64,000 nucleotides of DNA from Byssovorax sp. (GCA_025362495.1 JANYGI010000007.1:1-64000); one strand, 5' to 3'. Shown: positions 30,421 to 39,897, numbered from the stretch's first letter. Program-made: numbers and translations. Notes: a model not told the origin generated them from the letters alone.

Positions 30421-31590
30421 GTGAGCGCGATCGAGCTGGAATCGCCGCCGATGACGGAGACGATCTCGCTCGTCCGGCTCCTCGGATCCGCGCGCCGCGC
30501 GCTCGCTTGCGTCGTCAAGCGCACCTACGCCGTCGACGCGAACGGCAAGCTCACCCTGGCCGACGAGCAGGTCCCGCTCACCGTCGAGCCCGAGGTCGAG
30601 CTCGACGCCTACGGCGGCCACAAACTGCTCTGCGACGACACCGATCTCGGCCCGCCGAAGGACGCGACCGACGTCGTCTTCACCGGCTCCGCGTACGCCC
30701 TGGAGCGCACGACCGAGCTCTTCGCGGCGCTGGTGGTGGGCGGCGCTGCGCGTCGGCTGCGCGTCACCGGCGAGCGCCGCGCCGAGGTGCGGCCCGACGG
30801 CTCTGCGCGCTTCTCCGCAGCCCAGCCGTTCGAGCGCGTCGAGATGTCGTACGCGCTGGCGTACGGCGGCTACGACGAGCACGCGCACTGGAAGATCGCT
30901 CCGCCGACGCCCGACGAGATCGTGCGGCTCGGCCGGCCCCTCGGCCTGTTTGCGTACCCGCGCAACTCGGCCGGCGCGGGGTACTTCATCGACGCCGATC
31001 GCCCCCGCGCCGACGGCGCGCTGCTGCCGCAGATCGAGGATCCGAGCGATCTCCTGCTGCCCGAGCGCCTCTTCGTTCCGCGCGCGCAGGCGTGGATCGA
31101 CGCGCCGATCCCGGGCGCCCTCGGCTGGCTCCATCACGCGTGGTATCCGCGCATGTTCCGCTACGCGGGCCGGCTGCTCGCGCACGATCCGCCGACGCAT
31201 CCGATCGGCGAGATCGCCCTGGGCGAGGGCGCGGATCTCGCCGACGTGCAGCCGCTCCCGCCGGGCGCGATCCACCCGCGCGCCTTGCAAGGCGCCGCGC
31301 CGGGGCTCTCGCGCGAGCGCCTCCGCGGCGACGAGCCGGTGATCTTGCAGCACCTGCACCCGACCGTGGCCGATCTCCGGTTCGAGCTGCCCGGCGAGGC
31401 GCCGCTGTTCACGCTCCGCCCGCCGGAGGTGAGGGCCTTTCACCCGAAGCCCACGCTCCAGACCGTGCGGATCGAGCCGGACGAAGGGCGCATTTCGCTC
31501 ACGTGGTGCGGCGTCGTCCCGGTGACCTCGCGCGTCGACGACGACTTCCTCGACGGCTGCGAGCTCGAGGTGGCCTGGGCCCGTCGCTGA
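30421..31590 (+). CDS. Second DUF2169-family T6SS-associated protein, 389 aa
   Basis: GTG start one base after the previous stop. A beta-rich protein of about the same length as the 28464-29474 product, with matching features (LACVVKRTYAVDANG, MSYALAYGGYDEHAHWK, RNSAGAGYFIDADRPRADGALLPQIEDP, and a C-terminal HLHPTVADLRFELPGEAPLFTLRPPEV). It probably serves a different cargo from its sister. Two paralogues in one vgrG island imply two effectors or a two-part cargo. Confidence 0.75.
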   Translation: MSAIELESPPMTETISLVRLLGSARRALACVVKRTYAVDANGKLTLADEQVPLTVEPEVELDAYGGHKLLCDDTDLGPPKDATDVVFTGSAYALERTTELFAALVVGGAARRLRVTGERRAEVRPDGSARFSAAQPFERVEMSYALAYGGYDEHAHWKIAPPTPDEIVRLGRPLGLFAYPRNSAGAGYFIDADRPRADGALLPQIEDPSDLLLPERLFVPRAQAWIDAPIPGALGWLHHAWYPRMFRYAGRLLAHDPPTHPIGEIALGEGADLADVQPLPPGAIHPRALQGAAPGLSRERLRGDEPVILQHLHPTVADLRFELPGEAPLFTLRPPEVRAFHPKPTLQTVRIEPDEGRISLTWCGVVPVTSRVDDDFLDGCELEVAWARR

Positions 31591-31602
31591 GCGGCGCCGG
31601 GG

Positions 31603-33819
31603 CTAGCTGCCGCCCGCGTCGGTGACGCTCTGCACCTTGCGGAGCAGCTGCGGGTCCTCGGCGAGCTTCTTCGTCCACACCCGCATCAGCCGCGTCATCG
31701 CCGTGCGCTGGATGCGCAGGCCGACCAGCGCCTCGTTGACCTTGCCGGCCTTCATCGCGTGGAGGAGGCGCCCATACTCCTCGGCCGTCACCGGGCCGCG
31801 GAACGACTCGATCGCCGCGATGTAGGCTGAATCGTAGGCTCCGAGCAGGCGGGCCGGGCTGCCCTTCACGTCGGCCGCGATGGCCTTGGCCCAGCGCTCT
31901 TCCACGGCCTTCCACTCCTCGCCGGTGAGCCCGTTGGCCGCGAGCACCTCGTCGCGAGGCGCGCGCTGCTCGGCGATCGCCGCCGCGATCGCGGCGCAGC
32001 GCTCGATCGTCACCGGATCGGTCTCGAGCGTCACCGGATCGGACTCGAGCGTCGGCGCGGGCGATCCGGCTGCGGGCGCGACGTCGGCCCCGGCCTTCGC
32101 CGACGCGTCGAACAGCGGCGCGCCGAGCATCGCCGGAGGCTCCGCGGGCGCGGCGGGCTGCGCGGCCGGCGCCGACGCGCTGAAGAGCGGCGCGCCGATC
32201 GGCGGCGGCGCGGGGTGTCCCGGGTACGACTCCGGCTCGGGCGCGGCGGCCGCTCGCGGCGGCGCGGCGGCGTCGGCCGGCGCGCGGCGGAGGCGGCCCA
32301 TCGGCATCCGCAGCGACTTCAGGCTGATCCGCATCGTGGCGTCGTCGTCGAAGTCGTCGAAGGGGATCGGCGTGTCCGCGGTCGCGAGGGCGTCGACCGT
32401 CCCGGAGTCGTCGACGTTCGGCACAGGCGCGGGCGCGAGCGCAGGCGCAGGCGCGGCGCCCGCGGCCTTGAACGGCAGCACCGGCGGCAGCGCGAGATCG
32501 CTCGATGACGCGCGCATGGGCGCCGGCGCCGCGCTCGCATCCGCGCGGAACGGGAGCGCGACCCGCTGCGAAACGCCGGCGCGCACCGCCTGGGTCACGT
32601 CGGGATCGAACGGCGCCGACGTCACGACCACCGACGCGCTCGTCGACGGGGCGAGCGGCAGCGCGACCGCCGGCGACGAGGGCGGCGGCGCGGGCGCGGA
32701 GGCCACCGCCGATCCGGGCGACGACGGCGCAGGCGCGGGGATCGAGGCGGCCGGCGGAGCCTTGGCGGGCATCTCGAGCGTGTCCATCGTGGGGCTCTCG
32801 GGCGCGCCTCGATGCGAGGTCGACGCCGCGGCGATGCGCTCGATGTCCTCGTCGCGGACCGGCTCGCCCTCGGCCTCGACGGCGACGATGAGCTGCCCGA
32901 TCTCTTCCTCGCTCGGGCCGGGGATCGCCACGAGCCCGCGCCACGACACGACGGCCACGCCGCGATCCGTATCGATCCACAGCGTGTCCGCGCGGAGCGG
33001 CACCGAGGCCGGGCGCCCCGTGCTGCGGTCGACGCGAAACACCTTCGGCGCGAGGGCTGGCAGCCACGTCTCGAGGCGTGGCACCTGCGGGTGGAGGTGC
33101 TCGAGCACCAGCGCGACCCGCGGCGGCAGCGCCGCGATCTGCTGCTCGGTCGGCGCCGAGTTGAACAGATCGAAGTCGAAGCCCTGCGGCATCGCCGCCG
33201 AGGCCAGGCGCACCCGGTAGGCCCACAGCATCGCCGAGTCGGGGAGGTTGCGACGGCGCGCGCGCCACAGGAGCGGCAGCGGCCCGAAGCCCGGCGTCTG
33301 CGTGCCCGCGGCGACGACGCTCGGCAGCGGCCGGCCGAGCTCGCCCGCGTGCGTGGCGCCGAGGAACCCGATCATGTTCTCCCCGGCCAGCGCGGCCCGC
33401 TCGTAGCGCAGCGCCATCCGCCGGAACGACGTCGACACCGCCGGCTGGAGCCCGCTCCGCGTCTGCACCCACGAGCGATCTCCGCTGAGCGTCAGCCCCT
33501 TCACGAGCGATCCCACCTGGAGCCGCACCGCGAGCGACTCGACCGGTGCGCCCCCGGGAGCGTACGCGTGCCCCGTCAGCAGGACGTCGACCCGCGGCTT
33601 GTAGGGCACGAAATCGCTGGGCGCGTAGAGGCTCGCCGAGGGGTTGTTGTCCCAGTACGAGTCGTCGACGATCGCGTGCTGCGTCGCGGCCAGCGGAGCG
33701 ACCTGCCCGTGCACCAGCACGAACGTCGCCTTGACGCAGACCGTGAGGTTCCACCGCCCGGCCTGGGGTTGCCAGGGGAAGGCCGCGACCGGGAACGGGC
33801 AGAGCGAGATCAGATCCAT
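31603..33819 (-). CDS. DUF2169 protein fused to a disordered linker and an adaptor-like C-terminal domain, 738 aa
   Basis: Residues ~1-325 are a third DUF2169 domain (LTVCVKATFVLVHGQV, NNPSASLYAPSDFVPYKPRVDVLLTGHAYAPGG, MALRYERAALAGENMIGFLG). Residues ~330-590 are a long Pro/Ala/Ser-rich disordered linker with acidic patches. Residues ~600-738 resemble the stand-alone adaptor encoded at 25533-25895 and end in basic helices. It converges with the operon from vgrG, sharing only a 12-bp gap, and so may be regulated separately. Looks like a natural fusion of two island functions. No signal peptide. Confidence 0.7.
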   Translation of the reverse strand: MDLISLCPFPVAAFPWQPQAGRWNLTVCVKATFVLVHGQVAPLAATQHAIVDDSYWDNNPSASLYAPSDFVPYKPRVDVLLTGHAYAPGGAPVESLAVRLQVGSLVKGLTLSGDRSWVQTRSGLQPAVSTSFRRMALRYERAALAGENMIGFLGATHAGELGRPLPSVVAAGTQTPGFGPLPLLWRARRRNLPDSAMLWAYRVRLASAAMPQGFDFDLFNSAPTEQQIAALPPRVALVLEHLHPQVPRLETWLPALAPKVFRVDRSTGRPASVPLRADTLWIDTDRGVAVVSWRGLVAIPGPSEEEIGQLIVAVEAEGEPVRDEDIERIAAASTSHRGAPESPTMDTLEMPAKAPPAASIPAPAPSSPGSAVASAPAPPPSSPAVALPLAPSTSASVVVTSAPFDPDVTQAVRAGVSQRVALPFRADASAAPAPMRASSSDLALPPVLPFKAAGAAPAPALAPAPVPNVDDSGTVDALATADTPIPFDDFDDDATMRISLKSLRMPMGRLRRAPADAAAPPRAAAAPEPESYPGHPAPPPIGAPLFSASAPAAQPAAPAEPPAMLGAPLFDASAKAGADVAPAAGSPAPTLESDPVTLETDPVTIERCAAIAAAIAEQRAPRDEVLAANGLTGEEWKAVEERWAKAIAADVKGSPARLLGAYDSAYIAAIESFRGPVTAEEYGRLLHAMKAGKVNEALVGLRIQRTAMTRLMRVWTKKLAEDPQLLRKVQSVTDAGGS

Positions 33820-33828
33820 GTCAGCTCG

Positions 33829-35256
33829 TCAGAGGAGCCGCTTGATCCACTTCGTCTTCGCCTCGGTGTACGGCGGATAGAGCAGGTCGGGATCGATGGC
33901 AGTCGGCTTCTTGAGGACGCTCTTCCTGTGGCTGAACGTGTCGAAGGAGGCTTTGCCGTGATAGGCACCCATCCCGCTCGGACCGACGCCGCCGAAGGGC
34001 AAATCAGGCACCGCGAGGTGCAGCCAGGCATGGTTGATGGTCGCGCCGCCGGAGCTCGTGCGGGCGATCATCTGATCTTGAACCTCGGAGTCGCCGGCGA
34101 AGACGTAGAGCGCCAGCGGCTTGGGACGGGCGTTGATGAAGCGGATGGCCGCGTCGACGTCGCGCACGCGGAGCACCGGCAAGATCGGCCCGAAGATCTC
34201 GTCCTGCATCACGAGCGAGTCGGGCTTCACGTCGGCGAGCACCGTCGGCGCGAGGAAGCGATCCGCCTCGTCGGCCTGGCCGCCGGCAACGATCCGGCCG
34301 CTCGCGAGGAGCTTCATCAGCCGCTGGTGGTGCCGCGCGTTGACGACGCGGCCATAGTCGGCGCTCTTCTGCGCGTCGGCCCCGTAGAACTCGGTCAGCG
34401 TGATCTTCAGCCGCTCGAGCAGGGCGTCGTGGATCTCTTCATGAGCGAGCAGGTAGTCGGGCGCGACGCACGTTTGCCCGGCGTTGTAGAACTTGCCCCA
34501 GGCGATCCGCCGCGCGGTGACCTCGAGATCGGCGCTCTTGTCGATGAAGCACGGGCTCTTGCCGCCGAGCTCCAGCGTCACCGGCGTGAGGTGCTTGGCC
34601 GCGGCTTCCATGACGATGCGACCGACGACGCCGTTGCCGGTGTAGAAGATGTGATCGAAGCGCTCGCGCAGCAGCGCCGTCGTCTCGGGGACGCCGCCGA
34701 GCACCACCTTCACGCACTCGGGATCGACGTACTGCGGGAGCCAGCGCGCCAGCAGCGCCGACGTCGCCGGGGCGACCTCCGAGGGCTTGATCAGCGCGCA
34801 GTTGCCCGCGGCGAGCGCGCCGATCAGCGGCGCCACGACGAGCTGGAACGGGTAGTTCCACGGCCCGATGATCAGCGCCGTCCCGAGGGGCTCGCGGTGG
34901 ACCCTGCTTGTGCCGGGTTGGGTGACGAGCGGGGTCCGCACCTTCTCGGGCTTCATCCACGAGGCCAGGCTCTTGATCACGTGGTCGGCGTCGCCGCGCA
35001 CGTAGTTGATCTCGGCGATGAACGACTCGAGCTTGGGCTTGCCGACGTCGGCGTGGAGTGCCTCGGTGATCTCGGCCTCGCGCTCGTGCACGAAGCGGCT
35101 CAGCCCCGCGACCTGCTGCAAACGCCAGGCGATCGGGCGCGTCTTGCCGCTGTCGAACGCGGCGCGGAGCTCGCTCACCAGCGCGGGGATCCCCTCCACC
35201 GTCTGCGCTTCGCGCGCACGCGCCGGCGTGCCCATTGAAACCTCGGCCGTGCTCAT
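33829..35256 (-). CDS. Aldehyde dehydrogenase (class 3/coniferyl-type), 475 aa
   Basis: Oxidises aldehydes to acids with NAD(P). Seen: PWNYPFQLVVAPLIGALAAG (substrate/cofactor loop), KPSEVAPAT, TGNGVVGRIVMEAAAKHLTPVTLELGGKSP (Glu in LELGG), catalytic Cys in NAGQTCVAPDY, and the typical QDEIFGPILPVLRV. Length and lack of a signal peptide fit the class-3 ALDH subfamily, which acts on medium/long-chain or aromatic aldehydes. Start ATG 35256. Downstream end abuts the T6SS gene at 33819. Confidence 0.93.
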   Translation of the reverse strand: MSTAEVSMGTPARAREAQTVEGIPALVSELRAAFDSGKTRPIAWRLQQVAGLSRFVHEREAEITEALHADVGKPKLESFIAEINYVRGDADHVIKSLASWMKPEKVRTPLVTQPGTSRVHREPLGTALIIGPWNYPFQLVVAPLIGALAAGNCALIKPSEVAPATSALLARWLPQYVDPECVKVVLGGVPETTALLRERFDHIFYTGNGVVGRIVMEAAAKHLTPVTLELGGKSPCFIDKSADLEVTARRIAWGKFYNAGQTCVAPDYLLAHEEIHDALLERLKITLTEFYGADAQKSADYGRVVNARHHQRLMKLLASGRIVAGGQADEADRFLAPTVLADVKPDSLVMQDEIFGPILPVLRVRDVDAAIRFINARPKPLALYVFAGDSEVQDQMIARTSSGGATINHAWLHLAVPDLPFGGVGPSGMGAYHGKASFDTFSHRKSVLKKPTAIDPDLLYPPYTEAKTKWIKRLL

Positions 35257-35415
35257 GATGTTCGCCTCTCGCTCACGAGCGTAGTTGGCGGTCCGGGCTC
35301 GTGGCAAGCCGCCGCGCGCGGGCTCGCGCCGGCCCGATCGCCGTTCTCGCTCCGCCGTCGTGACCCGTGTACGCTGCCCGAGCCAGCGCTCCTGCGCCGC
35401 GTCCACCCTCGCTCC

Positions 35416-37272
35416 ATGCCCGCTCCTCCTCGGCCATCGCCCCGAAAGCCGGTCGCGTCCGCTCCCGAAGCGCCCGCGTCGGGCGCGGGAGCGACCACGC
35501 CCAGGCCAGCGTCGATGCCGCCGATTCCGCGGCCGAAATCGCGCCCCGACAGCGCGCCCGAGTCCGATCCGCCGCCGCCCGGCGAGGTCGGCCGCACGCA
35601 CACGCGACGGCTCGGCAGCAACGCCCAGGTGCTGCTCGAGCTCGGCCTCGACGAGACGATCCCCGCCGACATGCCGCTCTCGGCGCCGCCTCCGCCGGTG
35701 CGCCGCGACGCCGCCGGAGAGCCACAGCTCCTCGACTCGGTCGACATCCTGCTCGACGACGTCGTCGGCCCGCCGGCGCCATCGCGCTCGATCGCCGCGG
35801 CCGAGCTCGCCCCGCCCGCGTCGATCATGATCCGCCCGCCGCTCACCGACGAGCCCGCGCCCGCCCCCGCCGTCTACGTCCCGGGGGACGTGATCGACGG
35901 CAAATACCGGCTCACGCGCATCATCGGCCGCGGCGGCATGGGCGCCGTGTGGCTGGCCCACAACCTCCCGCTCGACATGGACGTCGCGGTGAAGCTCATC
36001 CGCCGCGATCGCACCGCGCCCGAGGCCGCGGGTCGACTGCTCCAGGAGGCGCGCGCGGCAGCCCGCCTCAAGCATCCTTCCATCGTCCGTGTCTTCGACT
36101 TCGGCGAGTCCGAGCAGGGCGATCCCTTCATCGTGATGGAGCTCCTCAACGGCGAGTCGCTGGCCGCGATCCTCCGCCGCAAGAAGCGCCTCACGCCCGC
36201 CATCGCCGTCCAGACGCTGCTGCCCGTGGCCTCGGCCCTGGCGTCGGCGCACGGCAAAGGCATCGTCCACCGCGATCTCAAGCCCGACAACGTCCTGCTC
36301 ATCACCGACGAGAGCGGCGCGCTCGTCCCCAAGGTCGTCGACTTCGGCATCGCCAAGCTCCTCTCGAACGATCCCGATCGCCCGTTCACGCTGGCAGGCG
36401 AGGTCCTCGGCAGCCCCGACTACATGTCTCCCGAGCAGGCCCGCGGCGCGGACAACGTCGGTGAAGCGACGGATGTCTGGGCCTTCTCGGTCGTGCTCTA
36501 CGAGGCAGTCGCCGGGCGTCGCCCCTTCGACGGGCCCAACTACAACTCTCTCATCGCGGCGATCCTCACCAACGATCCGCCTCCGATCCCCGGCCTCGGC
36601 GACGCGGCGCTCTGGGCGATCCTCCAGCGTGGCCTGACCAAGAACATCGCGCTGCGCTGGGCCTCGATGCGCGAGCTCGGCGCGGCGCTGGCGCAGTGGG
36701 CCGTCGATCAGGGCATCGAAGAGGACGTGTGCGGTAACCGGATCGCCAAGCAATGGCTGTCCGGAGCGATGCGCCGCATCTTCACGGTTTACCCCGAGCA
36801 ACAAGAAGAGCCCGCGGCTCACGGCGTGCGGCCCGCGGCCGGCGCCTCCGCCACCGACTCGGTGCTCTCGACTGACGCCGCAGCGCGCGCGGGCGGCCGC
36901 GGCAGCGCCGGATCACCCGTCGACACGCGCAGCTCGCGTCTCGCTCGTCGACCCGGAACGGCCTTCTGGTTTGGCCTCGTCACGCCCGTGGTGATCACGC
37001 TGTTCGTCCTCGGCTACCTGGCGCGTGGCTCCGTCCACAAGCCCGTTCAGGGAGCAGGGGTGACGCTCGCGAGCTCATCCGTTCCTGCGACCACTCGCGA
37101 GCTGGCCCCGCTGGCCTCGGCGCTGCCCGCGGCGACGGCCTCGATCGACGCGGCGCCCAGCGCCTCGGCGGCCGCGACGACGTCTGCCAGCGCCCGAGGG
37201 GCCAAGGGCCTCAAGCCGCCGACCGTGGTCCGCCCGAAGGCGCCTTCGGTGCCCAAAACGATCACATTTTGA
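35416..37272 (+). CDS. Membrane-anchored Ser/Thr protein kinase (PknB-like), 618 aa
   Basis: Residues 1-150 are Pro/Ala-rich and disordered. The kinase domain spans ~155-430: glycine loop GRGGMGAVW (~170), VAVKLI (catalytic Lys), HRDLKPDN (~285), DFGIAKL (~309), SPDYMSPEQA and ATDVWAFSVVLYE. After a Ser/Gly linker a single membrane helix (FWFGLVTPVVITLFVLGYLA, ~517-537) is followed by a short Ala/Pro/Ser tail outside. No sensor (PASTA) domain is present. Such kinases are abundant in myxobacteria and phosphorylate regulators. Divergent from the dehydrogenase gene. Confidence 0.92.
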   Translation: MPAPPRPSPRKPVASAPEAPASGAGATTPRPASMPPIPRPKSRPDSAPESDPPPPGEVGRTHTRRLGSNAQVLLELGLDETIPADMPLSAPPPPVRRDAAGEPQLLDSVDILLDDVVGPPAPSRSIAAAELAPPASIMIRPPLTDEPAPAPAVYVPGDVIDGKYRLTRIIGRGGMGAVWLAHNLPLDMDVAVKLIRRDRTAPEAAGRLLQEARAAARLKHPSIVRVFDFGESEQGDPFIVMELLNGESLAAILRRKKRLTPAIAVQTLLPVASALASAHGKGIVHRDLKPDNVLLITDESGALVPKVVDFGIAKLLSNDPDRPFTLAGEVLGSPDYMSPEQARGADNVGEATDVWAFSVVLYEAVAGRRPFDGPNYNSLIAAILTNDPPPIPGLGDAALWAILQRGLTKNIALRWASMRELGAALAQWAVDQGIEEDVCGNRIAKQWLSGAMRRIFTVYPEQQEEPAAHGVRPAAGASATDSVLSTDAAARAGGRGSAGSPVDTRSSRLARRPGTAFWFGLVTPVVITLFVLGYLARGSVHKPVQGAGVTLASSSVPATTRELAPLASALPAATASIDAAPSASAAATTSASARGAKGLKPPTVVRPKAPSVPKTITF

Positions 37273-37298
37273 TTCGGACGTTCGCGGCTATCGCCACG

Positions 37299-37310
37299 CA
37301 TCGTTGACGA
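37299..37310 (+). promoter_or_regulatory. Shared 12-mer CATCGTTGACGA, copy 1
   Basis: CATCGTTGACGA lies 58 bp upstream of the first RHH gene. It is followed by an inverted GTTGAC ... GTCAAC pair. The identical 12-mer lies upstream of the second RHH gene (37733-37744). Confidence 0.4.
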
Positions 37311-37367
37311 CGAGAACAACGTCAACATCTTTCTTCCGGCGCAGCCAGTGGCGTACAATCGGTCACA

Positions 37368-37628
37368 ATGTCCCCGAAAGACCACGTGGCCGTGCGCCTC
37401 GACAACCTCACCCTCGAGCGGGTCGACTCCCTCAAGGACGTTCTCTCCACTCCCTGGCACGAGGCGACGCGCTCCGACATTCTCCGCGCGCTGATCCTCA
37501 CCGGGCTCGAGCAGCTCGAAGCGCAGCACAAGGGCTCCCTCGGCAAGCCGAAGAAGAGCCCGGCGGCCGAGCCGGCGAGCGGCGGCGCGCGCCCCAAGGC
37601 CAAGAAGAAGACGCCCGCCAAGGGCTGA
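37368..37628 (+). CDS. RHH-like DNA-binding protein, 86 aa
   Basis: MSPKDHVAVRLDNLTLERVDSL (strand, turn, helix) and SDILRALILTGLEQLE (second helix) match the ribbon-helix-helix layout of CopG/Arc proteins, followed by an Ala/Lys/Pro basic tail (KKSPAAEP ... KAKKKTPAK). Lies between the kinase and a second RHH gene with which it shares an upstream motif. Probably an autoregulated transcription factor. A short upstream gap (37629-37762) separates the two. Confidence 0.6.
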   Translation: MSPKDHVAVRLDNLTLERVDSLKDVLSTPWHEATRSDILRALILTGLEQLEAQHKGSLGKPKKSPAAEPASGGARPKAKKKTPAKG

Positions 37629-37732
37629 TTCGTCCGCCTGGCATCGAGGCCACTCCACGCTCCTCCGTCGCGAGCGGAAGAGTCCGGAGAGCCTCGGGAT
37701 TTCGACCGTTGTCGACCGAAACCACTGACCAA

Positions 37733-37744
37733 CATCGTTGACGA
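37733..37744 (+). promoter_or_regulatory. Shared 12-mer CATCGTTGACGA, copy 2
   Basis: Second copy of the 12-mer, 18 bp upstream of GTG 37763. Here it extends to a near-palindrome, CATCGTTGACGATG. Its closeness to the start suggests operator function rather than a promoter core. Confidence 0.4.
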
Positions 37745-37762
37745 TGTGGTACGTTCTCGGGC

Positions 37763-38032
37763 GTGAAGCGAGCCGTCATCCGTCTGCCCAGTGAAATCGT
37801 CGACCGCCTCGACCGCCTGGCCGAAGAGCTCACCGCCTCTTCGCCTGGCCAGAAGTTCTCGCGCGCGTCGGTGGTCCGCGTCCTTCTTTCCCGAGGATTC
37901 GGGGCTGTCGACGCCGACCGTGAGCACCTGACGAGCGCCCTGGTGGGGGAGCCGAGGAAGCGCGGCCGCAAGGCGCGGGCCCCCCTCCTCGTCGGAGCGC
38001 TTGCGATCGCCGCCCTTTCGCGCGAAAAATGA
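37763..38032 (+). CDS. RHH DNA-binding protein, 89 aa
   Basis: MKRAVIRLPSEIVDRLDRLAEEL (strand and helix 1) and SRASVVRVLLSRGFGAV (helix 2) fit an RHH repressor. The C-terminus is basic (RKRGRKARAP) and ends in a short hydrophobic stretch (LLVGALAIAAL). GTG start 37763. Not a simple toxin-antitoxin pair: no toxin-like gene is adjacent, and the next gene is an OsmC protein five bases downstream. Confidence 0.6.
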   Translation: MKRAVIRLPSEIVDRLDRLAEELTASSPGQKFSRASVVRVLLSRGFGAVDADREHLTSALVGEPRKRGRKARAPLLVGALAIAALSREK

Positions 38033-38036
38033 GCGC

Positions 38037-38516
38037 ATGACGTCTCCCGGATCGACCGCGCACCGCTTCGATTGTCGCCTGGTCTGGACGGGGGCCCAGA
38101 AGGGCGGCACGACCCGCTACGAAGCCTACAGCCGCGAAGCGCGGATCGAGATCGACGGCAAGCCGCCGCTCCCGGTGAGCGCAGCACCTGCGTTCCTCGG
38201 CGATCCCGCGCTGCACAACCCGGAAGACTTGCTCGTCGCGGCGCTCTCGGCGTGCCACTTCCTGAGCTACGCGGCCCTCTGCGCGCGCAGCGGGATCGAG
38301 GTCGTGGCCTACGAAGATCGCGCCGAGGGGACGATGGACAAGCGCGACGGGAAGATGCGCTTCACCGAGGTGGTGCTGCGCCCGCGCGTGACGATCGCCG
38401 TCGGCAGCGACGTCGAGAAGGCCCGCGCGCTCCACGAGCGAGCCCACGCGATCTGCTTCATCGCCAGCTCGGTCAACTTCGATGTGCGACACGAGCCGGT
38501 GATCATCCTCGCGTAG
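38037..38516 (+). CDS. OsmC-family peroxiredoxin-like protein, 159 aa
   Basis: OsmC/Ohr proteins reduce organic hydroperoxides with a pair of Cys. Here LVAALSACHFLSYAALCARSGIEV contains two Cys (C79, C88) in the helix position typical of the family. FTEVVLRPRVTI and RAHAICFIASSVNF (third Cys) follow the OsmC fold order. ATG 38037 lies five bases after the RHH stop, so the RHH gene may regulate it. Confidence 0.75.
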   Translation: MTSPGSTAHRFDCRLVWTGAQKGGTTRYEAYSREARIEIDGKPPLPVSAAPAFLGDPALHNPEDLLVAALSACHFLSYAALCARSGIEVVAYEDRAEGTMDKRDGKMRFTEVVLRPRVTIAVGSDVEKARALHERAHAICFIASSVNFDVRHEPVIILA

Positions 38517-38601
38517 CTCGGGTGCGGGTCGGCGCGGGATCCCCGCGGGAAACTGGGCCCGCGGCGCCGTCTTGGGGCACGCTTCTGCGAGGAGATCGCG
38601 C

Positions 38602-39897
38602 TTGAATTCATCGTCCACCGTCGGAGCGGGCCTGGGCCTGATCACCTGGCTCACCCTGATCGGGTGCGGTCACCGCGCCGGTCCCGCGCCCGCGGGATCG
38701 GTCTCCACCACGCCTGCGGTCTCGGCGCCGCCCGTCGCGAGCGGCTCCGCGAGCGTCGCCTTGCCGGCTGGCTCCGCGAGCGCTGCGGCGTTCGATCCGC
38801 CGCCCGGCGCCGCCTCCGTCACGGAGCTCACGGCCGCGCGATCGAACAAGGTGTGCCGCGCGCAGACCGCGGAGATCGCCGCGTACCAGAGCGAGGGCGT
38901 GCTCGCGCTCGGCGCCGGCAAGGGCGGGATCGGCGCGTCGTGGCTCGTGCATCTCGCCGGCAAGCGCGAGGAGCAGATCGCGTTCTCGAGCTTCGACACC
39001 GAGGGCAAGCCGGGCGCGCGGCCGCGGGGCGTGGGCCTCGCCGGGCAGAAGACAGCGCGCGTGTTCGGAAGCGGCGCGGGCTTCACGGTGACGTGGTTCG
39101 ACGGCAAGGGGCTGGCCTTCGCGCGACCGCGCACCGAGCCGCTGCCGCCGCCGGAGATCGGCCACCTCGGCATGTTCGGGCCCGAGGTGTCGAGCGACGT
39201 GGCGCTGGCCTCGACCGAGGCGGGATCCGTCGTCGCAGCGGCCCCGTTCGGCGCCGAGAAGAACCAGCTCGGGCTCTTTCAGTTCTCGCCGGTCGAAGAG
39301 GGCGCGCCACCGGTTACCGCGCTCGGCGTCACGCATCATGCGGTCGCGCCGCGCCGTCCCGCGGTCGCCGCCGGCGACGCGGCGACCTTCGTCGCCTGGT
39401 TCGAGGCCGACGGTCGCATCCTCGCGTCGCGCTTCGATCCGAAGGGAAAAGAGAGCGACGCAGCTTGCCTCGTCGCGCCCGCTTCGCCCGACAAGCGCGA
39501 GTCCCTGTCGCTCGCGGCGGTGGGCTCTGTGGTGATCGCGCTGTGGATGGAGGGCACGACGATCCGCACCCGCGCGCTCGACGGATCGGGGTGCCCGATC
39601 TCGCCGGCCTGGAAAATCGCCGAGGGCCGCTGGGCGACGATCGCTTCCATCGGTGACGCCGCCGTCGTCGCGTGGCTGGCGAGCGACGGTCGCCTGCTCG
39701 CGGCGAAGCTCGGTCCGAGCGCGGCGCCGTCGACGGCGGGCCTCGACATCGCGGATGGATCTCTTGGCATCAAGGATCCTCCGGCGCTCGCGGTGACGGG
39801 GGGCCGCGTGGCGTTCGGCTGGGCCGAGGCGATGAGCCCCGCCGTGAGCACGCGTCGGCTGATGCTCCGGCTGGTGGACGCAGCCTGTTTTCCGTAG
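38602..39897 (+). CDS. Secreted/lipoprotein beta-propeller-like protein, 431 aa
   Basis: TTG 38602 is chosen because GAGGAG precedes it at the right distance and it gives a signal peptide with lipobox (LITWLTLIGC). After a Pro/Ala/Ser linker (~25-70), the body (~75-431) repeats a pattern of beta strands with AxxFVAWFEADGRILA or VVAWLASDGRLLAAKL, suggesting repeated blades. No catalytic motif was seen. Probably a periplasmic or surface protein. Confidence 0.65.
   Translation: MNSSSTVGAGLGLITWLTLIGCGHRAGPAPAGSVSTTPAVSAPPVASGSASVALPAGSASAAAFDPPPGAASVTELTAARSNKVCRAQTAEIAAYQSEGVLALGAGKGGIGASWLVHLAGKREEQIAFSSFDTEGKPGARPRGVGLAGQKTARVFGSGAGFTVTWFDGKGLAFARPRTEPLPPPEIGHLGMFGPEVSSDVALASTEAGSVVAAAPFGAEKNQLGLFQFSPVEEGAPPVTALGVTHHAVAPRRPAVAAGDAATFVAWFEADGRILASRFDPKGKESDAACLVAPASPDKRESLSLAAVGSVVIALWMEGTTIRTRALDGSGCPISPAWKIAEGRWATIASIGDAAVVAWLASDGRLLAAKLGPSAAPSTAGLDIADGSLGIKDPPALAVTGGRVAFGWAEAMSPAVSTRRLMLRLVDAACFP

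Noticed and set aside
37368..38032. Toxin-antitoxin locus formed by the two RHH proteins
   Set aside because: No toxin-like partner lies beside either gene. Both products look like DNA-binding proteins and an OsmC gene follows.
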